This document shows positions 10,394 through 22,549 of a stretch of DNA of 64,000 nt, piece by piece. Source of the stretch: Phialophora verrucosa (Eukaryota > Ascomycota > Eurotiomycetes > Chaetothyriales > Herpotrichiellaceae); assembly GCA_002099365.1 (NCBI GenBank), contig MSED01000004.1, forward strand, positions 2,852,001 to 2,916,000, in the 5' to 3' direction. The first letter of the stretch is position 1, and the number at the start of each line of letters is the position of its first letter. The notes beneath the pieces were generated by a model. That model did no database searches and had not been told where the DNA came from. It worked only from the letters and a program-made list of their open reading frames with translations. A program made the translations under genes and the position numbers.

Positions 10394-12837
10394 CTTTCGA
10401 AGTTATACCTTGCTAACACCACACAAGGATGGAGCTATTAATTACTTCATGTGCTTCGCTCACATCCTCTCGATGCCCTTGCCGCTTTACTTGGTGGCAT
10501 GTGACCTGGCTTAATTTCGGCACTTGTTTCAGGTCGCTTCTCGAGCATCCCCCCCATTCATTCCCTTCGCCAGTGTCCACATTTCATTGCGGCGCTTCCC
10601 TCCGCCTCCTCGCTACCCACTCTTCTTTAACTCATGCTCAAAACCGATACCCCAGTATGAGTATAAAGTATATTTCAGCGTACGTCCAAAGCTGATCTTC
10701 CTTCGGCGTGATCTCTGAGTCACTACGGCGTAATAGAGACACGCAGGCAACGCCAGACCAAGGCCAGTGTGTACTTTTCTGCCGAGGACGACTCCCGGCG
10801 CAAGACCTTATCAAACATCCATCTTGGCGATAACATCTCCACCCTCGACCAAGGCTGGAACTACATCATCCTGCAGCAACATTCTTGACCTGCCTCAGAA
10901 CCTGCAGCGGGGACTCCTCTTCTCGCGCTTGACTTCGGTTCTTTCTTCTCTCCTTCCATGTGCTGCCGGTTTCTGCACCGAATCGCCCCCCGATAGCGAC
11001 AAATCAAGTCACTCTCCACGTCTAAACTGGTCGCATGCCGACTACAGACTCCGTTCTCTATCTCGAACCCTCCCTCCAGAAACGAGCCAACATGGGCCGC
11101 TTCATGACCACAATCCTTTCCTGTCTGCACAATCTCCTCATTCAAGTCCCGCAAAATGGCTATCACAACATCTCCCGCGTGGTGCAGCCGCAGATTCGAA
11201 GCCTATCCGATAGTTTCGTGGCATCGTCTTCTGTCCGCCCTGCTGCCGGCATGAAGAAGGGAGACATCGAGTTGCAGCCAATGAAGCCGAAAAAAGTAGA
11301 CGCGGCTCCAACGGGGACGGTGGGACAACATCAAACCGTGCCGAACCGATGAATATCACAATGTTTAAAAGCCATAACCATACCTGAATAAGGTACCAGG
11401 CTTGACACAATGGGAATGCGCCGATAAGCCACTCATATAACGCCTTTGAGCAGTGCTTATCTGGCAAGACGACGATCGGTGCACCACAGACGTACCATAG
11501 CGATTGAACGCGTATACCTTCCTCGGGGCCTGCAGACGGGTCGATGGCGCCACCCATGGCACACAAGCGTGGGATCCTACGCGGCCAGTCAGTAGATCAC
11601 AATCCTGAGGCCGACTATCTACAGCGGATGGATGGACCAGTCCTACAAACATCGCTGTAAACCAACAGTAAGAGGTTGCTTCAATCCTGCGGTACATGAC
11701 CACGAATACATTTCACAACACGACCCCTTGTGAAGCCGACACGCCGAGTCCACAGGTGCCATGTCTCGACTTATGCAACTGTTTGTTACCCAGGAATAAG
11801 ACCCGGAGTTCGCCCACGGTCGGTCGGCCAAAGGATGTGAAGCTCTCTCATCTAATAAGCCGAAGATTGGTCTGGCCTGTCTCGAAAGCGCAGAGAAAAT
11901 GGAAGGATTCCGTACCGCAGAGACCAACATGGTGTTTCAATCTAGATCTCGGTTTCGATGGGAGTCAGACATCGACGCGACTGGAAACGACGTGACCGTG
12001 GTAGACGAGTCAATTGCACTTCAGCGAATACTCCGTCCAATACATGATGTAATCGTCCTCGTCCTCGTCCTTAGGACCTTCTTTTCCCACTGCCAGTCAA
12101 ACGGCTGTATCACCCGGTATCGTACCCTACCTGTATCTCTCCCCCTTTTCGAGACTCTCCCCATCGACATGCCAATATGTCGAGGGTTTCCACATCACCA
12201 AGTCTCGACAAAGATACTCCACTCGGTATGGTCGTCCAGCTTTTTACTCATAAGCCGTCTTCGGGGACTGGTCAGCAATGCAATTCTAAAGTAGCTGGAG
12301 CATAGTTGCGAGGCTGTCACTGCTTGCCGTCATCCTGGGCGTCTGGTGCATTTCCGTGGTCTCGATGACTTACTCGTGCTCTTTTGGGTCAAGGCTTAGT
12401 AGCAACATGCGCCACACTGGACAGGGTGCGCAGTGCAGTTGGAAACTTCCCTTTAGCCTATTCGTCGAGGGAGGGTTGAGGTCATACTTTTCATTCATTT
12501 GGTCATAATGGCTAATCAGCCGAGTTGTCATCTGCCGTGTGGGCGATTGTTATCCAAGAAACGTTCCTAGACAGCTCTATGCCATGCATGAGACGTTCCT
12601 AGACAGCTCTATGCCATGCATGAGACTTGACGAGCCCTCGTATTGCACCATTCGCTTCTTCGTTTCTTGTCATAGACGGACATGAGGATTTCAGCACTCA
12701 TCAATTGCAAGACCTTATGTCTCATCACCTTCAGCTCAGCTTCTCAACTACCACAGCGATCAGGCACCATTTAACCTCACCGGCACCCTAGCACCCGGCC
12801 AAGTTTGCGGTTCTTGGAACTTGTCAACCCGCTGGTG
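10394..12837. other. 2.4 kb region without a convincing gene
   Basis: Several open frames of 70-150 codons exist on both strands (for example 11035-11352 plus, and overlapping minus frames between 11138 and 11930). None shows a recognisable domain, conserved-looking motifs or a consistent splice chain. A minus-strand frame around 11380-11480 has a short hydrophobic stretch that could be a membrane segment of a decayed gene. A perfect 32-bp tandem duplication lies near the right end. I regard the region as intergenic, possibly with gene relics. Confidence 0.4.
12561..12624. repeat. Perfect 32-bp tandem duplication
   Basis: Two identical head-to-tail copies of a 32-bp unit (12561-12592 and 12593-12624) begin with ACGTTCCTAGACAGC. 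The unit contains the palindrome ATGCAT. No third copy follows. Perfect identity suggests a recent local duplication or a recently repaired break. Confidence 0.95.
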
Positions 12838-15800
12838 TTAGCCACGGATATGTCGCCCGCTCATATGATACAGCTGTGCCACGGTCTTCGGCTCCGAGTC
12901 CTCCGTACGGTATCCAGCAGAAGACCCAGTGCTCACGACACTCTCCCGGGCAGGGTTTCTGAATAGTTCGCGTCGGTCTTGGGTCGATTCACCACTGGAA
13001 TCGCGGTCCCGGGAATACTGAAGATGATGCTGAGCTCGTTCGTGACCGATTGCACCAATTTCGCCCTCGCGCGTCGCAAAGTGATTGTCATTGTCTCTAG
13101 TGTGCGAAGCTCCTGCGCGTCGAAGGTCGCGGGTCCCCGGGCGCACATGAAGGACACGGGCTGCGCCCGTGCGTATGTCTTGCTCATCGTCATGGTGGTT
13201 TTCCTGCCAGTTGTTGTTATTGTAAGTAGCTGCAGGGTGCCGACCGGTATTTCGAAGCCTAGGCGGTGGACTACCTGTCCCTCCGGTGATACCAGCACCA
13301 CGGATGATTCGCTCGATGTCAGTCTCTGTCTCGCTGCAAGGTAAGTTTGAGGAGAAGGTCAGCATGTCCAGGGCGGAGATGCTCTTGCGGTAGACTTCTC
13401 GGTCACTGCTTGCGACGCTATGGTCAGAGCCGGAGCCGTCGTCCTCGTGGACACTTTCCAATCTCGAACCCGGATCTTCGTCTTCAGATTGACGTGATTT
13501 TGGCGTCGAGACTTCGGTTATTCTGCTCAGAACTCGTCGTGCAGTTTGCGAAGTCTGGCCCATGATACCGTGGCTCAAGTAGTCGGATGCAATCTGTGCT
13601 TGCAGCGGACTTTCGATAGAGGAGGTGATGCCTGCCAGACGGGCTGTTGCGAGCTGCGACATGGATATGGGATCTGCTGGCAGAGGTTTGTCTTTGTTGA
13701 TGGGAGAAACGGGAGACGTGGGGTTACTACCATATCCTAGTGAATCGGATCGAGGTGGAGCAGGAGCACCTAGGTCTGATCGTGGTTGATTGACAGCAGC
13801 CGTCCCCGCAGGGTCTCCTGAGGCGTAGGGGTTCCTGTCGATGGGAGTATTGGGAGTGATGCGTGCCGAACGCTGGTTTGTGTGAGTCTGCAGCGAAGAT
13901 CGATGGCGGAGGGCTTCTGCGCTGACAGCTGGTGCCACTTCTTTGGAGGAATAGCCGCTGCCGACGGACGAAAGTGCCATTGTGCTTTGACTGGCAGGCA
14001 TGTTCCCTTTTCTGTACTTGTCCTTTTCCATGCCAAAGAATCTCAGTGCTTTGGAGGTGTTGCTGCTCTTTGCTGCGGCAGAGTATGGGTCCGGCTGTGC
14101 CTGAAGCATTGCCTGTGTTTGAGCGACGACGTTCTTGACGTCTTCACGTCGTGCAAAGACTTCCTCACGAGCACTGCCGAGCTTCTGGCGGAGGTTGGCA
14201 ATCTCAGCGTCCTTTTGATCGAGTTCAAGCTCATGTGCGGTTTTCAGACTCTCCATGTTGCCTCGAAGTTCTTCGTATCTTCGGTTCATGACCTCGGCTT
14301 CTGTAGCGGTCTCCTGGCTCTCAGCTAGAGCAGTCTGATTTTCCTGCAGTTGTTTTGTGAGATTGTCGTTTCGCCGGACGAGAAGAAGTATCTCGTGGTC
14401 CTTCTCACGCACTAGCCTCAGGGCTTTTTCATACTTCACGGCGTGGGCATCGAGGTTCTGTGATTGATCCTGGATCATTGCGGATTGTCCGTGCAATACC
14501 TTGCGGTACTCGCCGACGAGATTGCGGGCTTCGCGTAGATCGTTCGCATACTTGTTGAGGGTCTCTTCAGGAACGCGGAGATAGTCGACCGAATCTGGGC
14601 TGTCATTGCGTGTGTAGTCGGCAATGATGCGAAGGACATGCTGAGTGCGTGGCTCGTTGATGGTGTCGACCCAGCTGGGGAGTTTACTCTGAATGAAAGT
14701 GCCCAGCAGACGCGCAATTTCGTGGACGGTGTTTCGCAGTTCCGAAATCCGCTGGTCTCTTTCTTCAATCTCTTTGTCTTTTGCATCCATTAGTCCCAAC
14801 GCCTCTTCGACTTGTTCCTCTAGGCCTTTGATGCGCTCATTGCTGGCTTTGCCATCCCGTTCTGCGAGTGACTCGGCCTGCTCGACGACTTTGCGATACT
14901 CTGCAGTGATGGCTCGCATTTGGTCGGAAAAAGTCTTCAGCACCTAACGAACGTTAGCGGCCAGAAGAACCCCGGAGGCTGTCTCGCTTACGCTGTTCAA
15001 GGTTACCTCGTCGACGCTGCTCTCTAACTGGAGATTGCCTGCTTCATTGAGAACGCCGATCATTTTCTCGATCTGCATCCGCATAGCAGGAAGCCAGTGC
15101 TGGGAAATGACTCCGGAGTCGCAGTCGGGAAGAGTGTCGAGTAACTCCTCAATGGTCATCACAGCGAACGGCTTCGTAATTGCAGGGGCGCGACTCCCGA
15201 TGGTGTACGAGGTAGGCATATCGCTCCTAGATCGGTCGTGTTTTCTCGTGGTCAAGTGCCGAAAAGTGTCCATCGTGCCTTCTTCTGTGGACACTGACGC
15301 AGAAAGCGAAGGGACTGAACTTAGTGTTGACTCCCCGGTGTCCCTGCGCAGGTGCCGTAGCGACGGGGGAGGTGAGATGGGATTTGTTTGCCGAAAGCCC
15401 TGACTTGCTTGGAGTAGTGAGCCCGGCAGCTCGGCAACAAGTGAATAGTGCATCGGACTGATAGGTGTGTACGGTGGTGAAATCAAAATTCTGTTGGGTG
15501 CGGCAGAACCGCAGCGTGAAGCTGTAGGTAGATGGGCAGCCTCCGCACCTGGTATTAGTGAATATTTTGGTCGGTCTGTTGGTGTCTTCGGAGTTGAGAG
15601 GCCTGCACCGATGCCCAAACTTGAAACAGCAGAGAACTGAGCCAAAGATGCTATCGAGGATCCGCAACCGCTCGATATCCGCAGTGGTGGACGTGCGTAA
15701 CGAAGTTCCTGCACTTGTTTGCCCTCGATTCGCGTGTTTGTCCGATCGTTGACCTCGCCTCCGGGAAACACGAGTCCGCCGAGTCCACCATTTGGGACGA

Positions 15801-15846
15801 TCTTTGTCGTCTGAACTTGTGTCTTGGAACCAAAGAATGAGGCCAT
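12838..15846 (-). CDS. Large coiled-coil protein, conserved in ascomycetes, function unknown
   Basis: Exon 1 starts MASFFGSKTQVQTTKIVPNG and carries a Ser/Pro-rich N-terminal third. A 48-bp intron (14944-14991; donor GTAAGC, branch GCTAACG) joins it to a long exon, giving 986 residues. From about residue 215 to 520 the sequence is rich in Glu, Lys, Arg, Gln and Leu with heptad-like spacing, indicating an extended coiled coil. The C-terminal 400 residues are again disordered and Ser/Arg-rich. The layout (disordered head, central coiled coil, disordered tail) is common in cytoskeletal or spindle-pole/septum scaffold proteins. I see no motor or microtubule-binding domain and do not assign a role. 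It is divergent from TAN1. Confidence 0.85.
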
Positions 15847-16615
15847 GTCTGTTCATGAACGAGAGAGAAGCGATCGACATCTGAGGAGAGGAAGGACAAG
15901 CGAGAAGAACAGTATATGACTCCAGAGTTTCGGTACATATCTCTGTGTATGCATAGCGTCGTCTGCGATATGCACCAAAGAGAGAACGGCCGAGGCCTAC
16001 GTTTTCTACGCAGGGGTTTGAAGCAGAAACGGTGTCAGGCAGTAGCTTCGTCGAGCTTCTCCAGGAAGAGAACAAAGGGATAAACCAATCAAGCAATGCA
16101 AGATATGGCCTGAGAGCCCTCGGCCTAGTGGCTTCGATTGTGCTACCATCCGGGGCTCGCTTGATTTGGGGCGGCGAGGCGCTTAAGCCAGGCCATCACG
16201 GGGCCAGCACCGGACACCCGCCAGCATCGCACAGCTGGCTCAGGTATCATCGTGACACGACCGATGGCCACAAGTGAGAGCCGATCCTTCAGCGCGGAGT
16301 ATGACCGTCTAGGATAGCAATAGTGACACTCGAAGAGAACAAGAGAGTGGGATGTAGGGCTCGAGAGAAGGAGAGGAAGGGGAAGAGAAGCTTTTGCCCC
16401 GAAAAGGCGCTGGTCGATTCGCTGGTAAATTCTCGGCGATGAGCGCGTCACTTGCTCCACTTTCGTGTCGACGACATCAGCGACAACAAACCTTGTCTGT
16501 CGACTTCCTAGAACCTGCCTCCAACTCCTCCAGATATCCAGTAACGGCCTTCCTATTTCTTCCCTCATTCCTCATCTGTCGGCCTGCGTAGGACATTCGA
16601 AACCCAGAGCTGGAG
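15847..16615. promoter_or_regulatory. Divergent promoter region between the coiled-coil gene and TAN1
   Basis: This 770-bp interval separates the two start codons of divergently transcribed genes. The half nearest TAN1 is pyrimidine-rich on the plus strand just before the start, typical of fungal housekeeping promoters. No TATA box is evident for either gene. The small frames inside look random. Confidence 0.4.
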
Positions 16616-17651
16616 ATGAACTCACCGGGAGCTGAAGGCCGACCTTTAAAGAGAGCAAAGATGGATAACGAGAACACCGCCGACGCCCCAATCCGTCAAA
16701 AGTCGAAACAGGGTAAGCAGCAGTGGACGGAGCAGAAGGCACAAAATTCCAACCAGTCTCGCGGCAGCCCCCATTACCGACAGCGAGCCGCAATCAGCGC
16801 ATCCGGAATCCACAATGATGATGTGGGAATATTGGTCACATGCGACAAAGGTCAGGAAAAGAAATGCTTGCAAGAATTGTCAGATTTACTTGGAGAGGTT
16901 TGTGCTGTCGCGCGATGGCAATGGACTGTCGGCTAAATTCTACTAGTTCTTTGACCAGGAAGCAGACTCCAGGCCTGCGGCGGGGACTGTCGCGGAGAAG
17001 GAAGTGGATATTGAAGCTGATATCTCTGCTGAGTTAGACTCTCTCCGGCCTCAAAGGGCAAGCACGCATGGCGCGTCACAGAGTCTCTCTTTCGTGACCC
17101 TGGACATACCCTGCGTCTCGTTTGTCCGATTCCCAGCCAAATCTGCAGTTGACCCCGTCGAAGTTGTGCGTAAGATCTGTCTCAATGCTTCAAAAGAGGG
17201 CACCTCCAGGCCACGAAGTCGGTACATCAAGAGACTCACCCCAGTCAGCCTGGTCAGGAAGACGCTGAATGACGGCCTCGAAACACTTTGCAACCAAATA
17301 CTGCCCAAGCACTTTCTGGTCGATGGCGCACCCGGAGACGCTGAAACCCATCCCGAAGGCAATGGAAGTCCTCTCCAAGCGCCATGCAAATTTGCTATCC
17401 GCCCAACCATCCGCAACAACAACAAAATCAACCGGGACGAGGTGATCCGGACCGTTGCAGATAGGGTCACCTCCTTGGGCAAACATACCGTCGATCTAAA
17501 GGGCTACGACAAGCTTGTTCTCGTTGATGTGTATCGAAATGTCATTGGTATGAGTGTGGTCGGGAGCGAATATGAGACCCTGAAGAGGTTCAACTTGGCG
17601 GAGCTCCAGGCGAGCCAATTCGACGACGATGATAACAACGAGACAAGCTGA
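16616..17651 (+). CDS. TAN1: THUMP-domain tRNA acetylation protein TAN1
   Basis: Tan1 binds tRNA through a THUMP domain and partners the acetyltransferase Kre33/NAT10 to make N4-acetylcytidine at tRNA position 12. Exon 1 encodes a basic Lys/Gln-rich N-terminus and the segment GILVTCDKGQEKKCLQEL. A 49-bp intron (16898-16946) joins it to exon 2, giving 328 residues. Exon 2 contains YIKRLTPVSLV and CKFAIRPTIRNNNKINRDEV, followed by HTVDLKGYDKLVLVDVYRNV and IGMSVVGSEYETLKRFNLAE, which together are the THUMP signature region. The C-terminal tail is acidic. It converges with the next gene, with only about 60 bp between the stop codons. Confidence 0.92.
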
Positions 17652-17713
17652 GGTCCCAACTCGAGTCAGATGGGTCGCATGCGGTTGAAAAACTCACCTT
17701 CAACCCGGTTGGC

Positions 17714-18463
17714 CTAGAAGGGTGGCTGATAGCCGACACGCTCCACGGTCCTGGCGAACTCCGGGAACGAATTTGACAGACTCCATCTAGTCAGGGTGTT
17801 GCTCCGGCGTACGCTGTCTCTGACTCGACTCCAAAGAGCCCGCGGGCTTCCTGAATTGTCCTCCGGAGTCAACTGCCTGGTATTCCGCATAGCAGCCTCC
17901 TCCAGCCCGTTTTCTTGTCGCTGCTGCACAAACCCTCTCAATGTCCGCCGGCCCAGCCAATAGCCTTGCAGGTTGTATCGCCCTTTTCTGCTCGCCGCTG
18001 GCTTCTTGTCATCAAAAGACTGGTTCAGACACCGATTCCGATATGCTGCGCTGAGCTTGACTGGTGTCGTTGGAAGGCTCGATGGCGGTTCTGAACTCCA
18101 GGTCAGGGTCGACCGGTAGGGGACCGCGATCAGTGGTTCATGCAGAGGGAGGAGAGGAAGAGGTTTGTCTGGAGGCGTCGACGGCGGCGAACGAGCTGCT
18201 GTCAACGCAGGGATGCAGCCATTCGTAGGCGATGGGGCAGGTCTCGGTCGTGTGTATGCTGTGGAATTCTCGAATCCGATCAGAAAGCCTTGTTCGTCAT
18301 ACCGGCTACAATTCAGTGGCAGGTCGCCGCTGGCAGGCCATTCATCAGCAGCGAGATCGTCGTCTTCATAAATGCTGCTGCGACCAGTTGAAGAGCCATC
18401 TGATGGTGTTCGGACTGGTGTTGTCGAGCCTAAGGCATCCTGCTCTTTCGTCGTTGGCCCCAT
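17714..18463 (-). CDS. Hypothetical Ser/Pro-rich protein
   Basis: The frame from the first ATG encodes 249 residues (MGPTTKEQDALGSTTPVRTP). It is rich in Ser, Thr, Pro and Arg with a short acidic patch (IYEDDDLAADEW), and a basic C-terminal part contains GYWLGRRTLRGFVQQRQENG and SFPEFARTVERVGYQPPF. The open frame extends upstream as QFQDWTLV, preceded by a CAG acceptor-like site near 18490. A short upstream exon may therefore supply the true N-terminus, and a donor could lie before about 18530. No known domain is recognised. Confidence 0.6.
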   Translation of the reverse strand: MGPTTKEQDALGSTTPVRTPSDGSSTGRSSIYEDDDLAADEWPASGDLPLNCSRYDEQGFLIGFENSTAYTRPRPAPSPTNGCIPALTAARSPPSTPPDKPLPLLPLHEPLIAVPYRSTLTWSSEPPSSLPTTPVKLSAAYRNRCLNQSFDDKKPAASRKGRYNLQGYWLGRRTLRGFVQQRQENGLEEAAMRNTRQLTPEDNSGSPRALWSRVRDSVRRSNTLTRWSLSNSFPEFARTVERVGYQPPF

Positions 18464-19873
18464 AACGAGTGTCCAATCCTGAAACTGGCGATGGGAAACG
18501 AAAGACAATAAGTCAGATGAGAGTCAAAATCCCGAAACGAGGTTGAAAGATGTTTGTCCCAGTGATGCTTTGATATCAATCTCAGATGTCACTTTCGAAG
18601 AACCAAAATTGCATCTCGAAGTGAATATCGAGCGATCCCAGTACAAAGATGGCGCTTGCTTCGCCCTGGCAACAATGGCATCATGACTCAACACAGTGAA
18701 GAATACAATGCCTGTTACCTTCAACCGCTATCTCCCTCTTCACCGAACACTGACTTGGTGCTCATACCAAGCAGCCACTGGTGAATGGATACAGGCATCC
18801 CGCGGAAGTCCCAACCAAGGATGAAAACGGAAGCACCAGACCCTTGAAAGCATAACTCTCATACGCACACTCCACGGTGTCCGAACCATACTGACTGAAT
18901 AACAGACAAAATCTGGAAATTCGGGTGCCAGTACCCAGGAAGAATGTCCAGAGCATGCTCCATAGAAACCCTTCGAGGCAGCGAGGCGGCATTGAGGCAC
19001 TCCTCATCTAACCCTATGTGAGTACTAGCTTGCCAAATGTCAAACCCATTGCACACCCCCATGGCGTTCTTTGCTCAGCAGACACAATCCAGAGTGATGG
19101 CTCCCATATCTTCGGATACTGCCACGACTGCCTTGTGGATATATGGCTTTGTCCTTACACTCTCGAGTATCAAAGCAGGCGGCAGTCAGAGCACGGCTCG
19201 GACAAGAACGGGACGAAGCCATGGCAAGGATAGGCGGGCAGCCCGACACAGGCAATGCGTCTCCAATTGCCAACGTCTAGGTCCTTCCTGAAACTGACAA
19301 TGGCTGTTGCGCGGTGCGGAGAAAAATGTAGAAGGATCGCTTCTGCAAGAGCAGTCACCTACCTGGCGACGGCGTCTATGCAAGCACCGGAGCGAAGAGC
19401 TCTGGCGGGGAATCTCACACGCCCCGCCACAATCGAAGTTGATACCCTGCCTGCGCGTGGTTGTAGCAATTCTCCCGCGTCGAGCAAAACGTACGGTTCA
19501 GATCCTGTGCCGGCCTTGCAAGATGCTCAACTGCCATCTGGGGCGAAAGACCGACTTGTCCACCCCCACAGCGTCGTCTAAGTATCCGGCTAAATGCTGG
19601 AGTAATTAACGAGACGAACAACCCTTTGCATTCAGGCGCCTATGATCCTGCAGGCTGTTAGTGCTACAACTCCTCTCCTCTACTCGTCAGCCTCCACGGC
19701 GGGGCCCCGCAGAGAGGAGCGAAAGAAACACGGCGAGCGAACCTCCGTATCCTTTCTGGTCTCGTGCATTTCCTAACCATATGCCTTCCCGAAACAGCAT
19801 ATAAAATAGTCCAGATAGGATCAATGCTCGCCCCCAGGGAGAACTCATTCCTCACACCCGCGAGATTCACAAG
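18464..19873. other. 1.4 kb intergenic region upstream of the MFS sugar transporter
   Basis: Only short overlapping frames on both strands are found, none convincing. The last 150 bp before the transporter start contain a TATAAAAT-like sequence (about 19799-19806) that may serve as its TATA box. The rest shows nothing I can assign. Confidence 0.4.
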
Positions 19874-21819
19874 ATGGAGAAAAGCGAGGCGCAAGTCCAG
19901 GAACTCGACAGGATCGCCACTAATGTGTCTGATCTCAAACAAGCACTGGCGACGGGTGACGTGAAGACGTCCAAGGTGAAGAACGTAGCATTTGCAGATG
20001 CTATTGCCAAGGATGACCCAAAGCCATGGTCGGCTTCCATGTTGAAGCTTTACGCTGTGAGTCTCGCGGCAACAGCGTGCGTCCCGGAACTTGTACTGGA
20101 ATGCTAATCCTCCTCCTTTCAGATCATGGCCCTCGTCACGCTGAGTTCGTTGGCGGTCTCCTCCACCCGTCTCATATGGTCATTCTTTCTGACACGCGAA
20201 CAGACGATTGCGGCAATGGCTTCGACGGAACGATCATGTCGTCCATCAATGCCATGGACCCGTGGCACGACTACTTCGATGTCAAGATGGAAGGGGCCAG
20301 CATCGGTGCAGTCTTTGCGCTGTACAGCGTCGGGAACATCCTGGCCTGTTTCTTCGTCGCCACAGCATGCGACCTCTACGGCCGCCGCTTCGGCATGGGC
20401 GTCGGCTCCATCTTCATCATCATGGGCACCATAATTCAGGCATGCGCGCAGAACATCGGCACGTTTATGGCCGGTAGACTGTTCCTTGGCTTTGGTGTCG
20501 CCATCTCCGTTACTGCTGCCCCGATATACCTCGTGGAGATGGCTTATCCCTCCTGGAGAGGAGTGTTCTCTGGCCTTTACAACGTATGTGGCTGGTACTT
20601 TGGTTCGCTTGGTGAGTTCTGTGCTTCATGGCCTCATGGCCTCAGGTCCATTAGCCTTCAGTCCTGAATGAAAATCAGTCTCAACCTGGACCGCGTACGG
20701 AACGGGAAGATTGACCTCCAACTGGTCATGGCGCATCCCCATCCTCATCCAAATGGTCCCGGGCATCATCGTCCTCTGCCTGGTCTGGTTCATCCCCGAA
20801 TCGCCGCGTTGGCTCATGGCCCACGGCAAGGCCGACCAAGCCAAAGCGACGCTGATCAAATTCCATGGCGACGGCCACGCCGACTCGGCAGTGGTGCGCC
20901 TCGAACTGCAAGAAATGCAGGCCTCGATCGACTACGACGCCGAGCTGGACAAGACCCAGCAATGGTGGGACTACCGCATGCTGTTCAACAACAAGGAGAA
21001 CCTGTACCGAATGTGGCTCGCCGCCCTGGTCACCATCTTCTCGCAGTTCATCGGCGGCTCCGTCATCACGTACTACATGCCCGTCATCCTGGAGAACGTG
21101 GGCATCACGAGCTCGTCTCAGCAACTCCTCCTCAACGGGATCAACGTGATTTTCGGCTTCGTAAGCGGCGTCGCGGGCTCTTTCTCGGTCGAGAGGCTCG
21201 GCCGTAGACCACTGTTTCTTTGGGGTAAGCTCCCCTGATTCCTCGACTTACTCCAGAGTTTTCACTCTACAAGAGAACTAGTGCGCATACTACTATGTGA
21301 CTAACCGTCCCACCCGTGACGGGGGTGTTGTAACTAGGCACCTTCCTCACCGGCCTCACGTACATCCCGATCAACGTGATCGCGGCCCAAGCGGACGGCC
21401 ACGTCGGGCACGGCACGGGCCTGGCCTTCATCGCCATGATCCTGCTGTACGGCATCTTCTGGTCCTTCTGCTGGACGCCCCTGCAGGCGCTGTACCCGAC
21501 CGAGGTACTGCGCAACGACATCCGCGCCAAGGGCATGGCCGTGCAGTCGTTCGTCGCCGGCGTGGCGGGCTTCATCAACACCTACGCCACGCCCGTCGCG
21601 CTGCAGAATATCGGCTGGAAGACCTACACCGTCTTCTTGGTCCTGCATGCCTTGGAGTGGGTGGCCATGTATTTCTCCCTGGTGGAGACCAAGGGCCGGA
21701 GTCTGGAAGAGATTGATGAGATCTTCAAGAGTGCGCATCCGGTCAGGGAGTCGTTGAAGCGGACCGAGGTGGTGCTGGAGAAGGAGAGGGGTGTTACCGT
21801 CGAGGTCAGGGAGCCGTGA
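19874..21819 (+). CDS. MFS sugar transporter (SP family, lactose/hexose permease type)
   Basis: Five exons encode 546 residues (introns 20057-20122, 20145-20203, 20612-20678, 21225-21337). Exon 2 is only 22 bp. The splice joints restore YAIMALVTLND, GSLVSTWTAYGTG and FLWGTFLTGLTY. Twelve membrane segments are expected. Family signatures are present: DLYGRRFGMGVG after helix 2, PIYLVEMAYPSWRG, the PESPRWL motif in the central loop, GRRPLFLWG, and ETKGRSLEEIDEIF near the C-terminus. The family imports sugars by proton symport at the plasma membrane. Fungal lactose, hexose and quinate carriers all look like this, so the substrate is open. It begins an island of transport and catabolic genes. Confidence 0.92.
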
Positions 21820-22177
21820 CGAACGAGCTGGCAGATCAACGATGGATGAGTTATGTAGGAAGTGCACGGTCTGTTATGTAGGTACTTGTGCGATGAGACT
21901 GCGGAACGGAAAGTTATCATTTGGTTGCGGCCCCGAGTTGAAAGACCTGTATGCGATGATGGATATCGAAATGCCTTCGAGAAGAGAAACCCCTTTTCTG
22001 TCATGCCACTGCCTCTCGCTACTAGGCCGCCCTGTTCTTGTCCACCATCTCGACACTCTGCCACCCGCCCAGCAAGACCCGTTACCTCGTCAGGCCTCTG
22101 TCTGCTCCATGCAGCACGACCTCTTCAGACCATCCAATGACACATGTGAATATCCAATCCCGCCCCTCCTTACACCC
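21820..22177. other. Convergent 3' intergenic region
   Basis: This interval holds the 3' ends of the plus-strand transporter gene and the minus-strand cysteine-rich protein gene. I see nothing else in it. Confidence 0.5.
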
Positions 22178-22549
22178 TCACCAATAATACTCCATGCACA
22201 ATGCCCCCGACAACTTCCCCGGACTCGGACACGTCTCCGGCGTCCTTGGCATCTCTCTTCTCCCCTCCTCACACGGCACCCGCTGATCATCTTCCGGACA
22301 ACAAAAGACGCCGGCCAGGTCTCCCAGTATTTTAGCCTCCTCGCCTATATACCCCGTGGGGCAGCACGTTGCGCCCAGAGTGGAGATCGGTGTTATCACT
22401 GTCCATGTGTAGTTCGGGGGACAAGTGCCGGGTTTGTGAGCCGTCTCGGCCAGTTTAGAAGGGAAGGGTTTGGCGATAGCGATGGCCAGAGAGTGCGCCA
22501 CGAGGAGGAGATGGAAGGTGACGAGAAGAAAATAGTTTCCGGGAACCAT
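22178..22549 (-). CDS. Small secreted cysteine-rich protein
   Basis: From the ATG chosen here the product is 123 residues and starts with a typical signal peptide (MVPGNYFLLVTFHLLLVAHS, then LAIAIA). The mature part has eight cysteines, including two Cys-Cys pairs, in the pattern CPPNYTW...TCCPTGY...FCCPED...C...C...C. The frame is open upstream for another 28 codons, but the hydrophobic start argues for this ATG. CCP-type patterns like this occur in small fungal secreted proteins annotated as candidate effectors or cell-wall proteins. The function is unknown. It is not obviously related to its neighbours. Confidence 0.65.
   Translation of the reverse strand: MVPGNYFLLVTFHLLLVAHSLAIAIAKPFPSKLAETAHKPGTCPPNYTWTVITPISTLGATCCPTGYIGEEAKILGDLAGVFCCPEDDQRVPCEEGRREMPRTPETCPSPGKLSGALCMEYYW

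Noticed and set aside
10767..11352. Two overlapping plus-strand frames of 148 and 105 codons
   Set aside because: They overlap in different frames, show no domain and have random-looking composition. No splice pair gives a better product.
11138..11930. A possible minus-strand membrane protein chain built from three frames
   Set aside because: I tried to connect the frames as exons of an RTA1-like or other membrane protein. Neither the motifs nor the splice phases supported it.
20668..21207. Long overlapping plus- and minus-strand frames in the MFS sugar transporter
   Set aside because: All are alternative-frame shadows of the GC-rich transporter exon 4.
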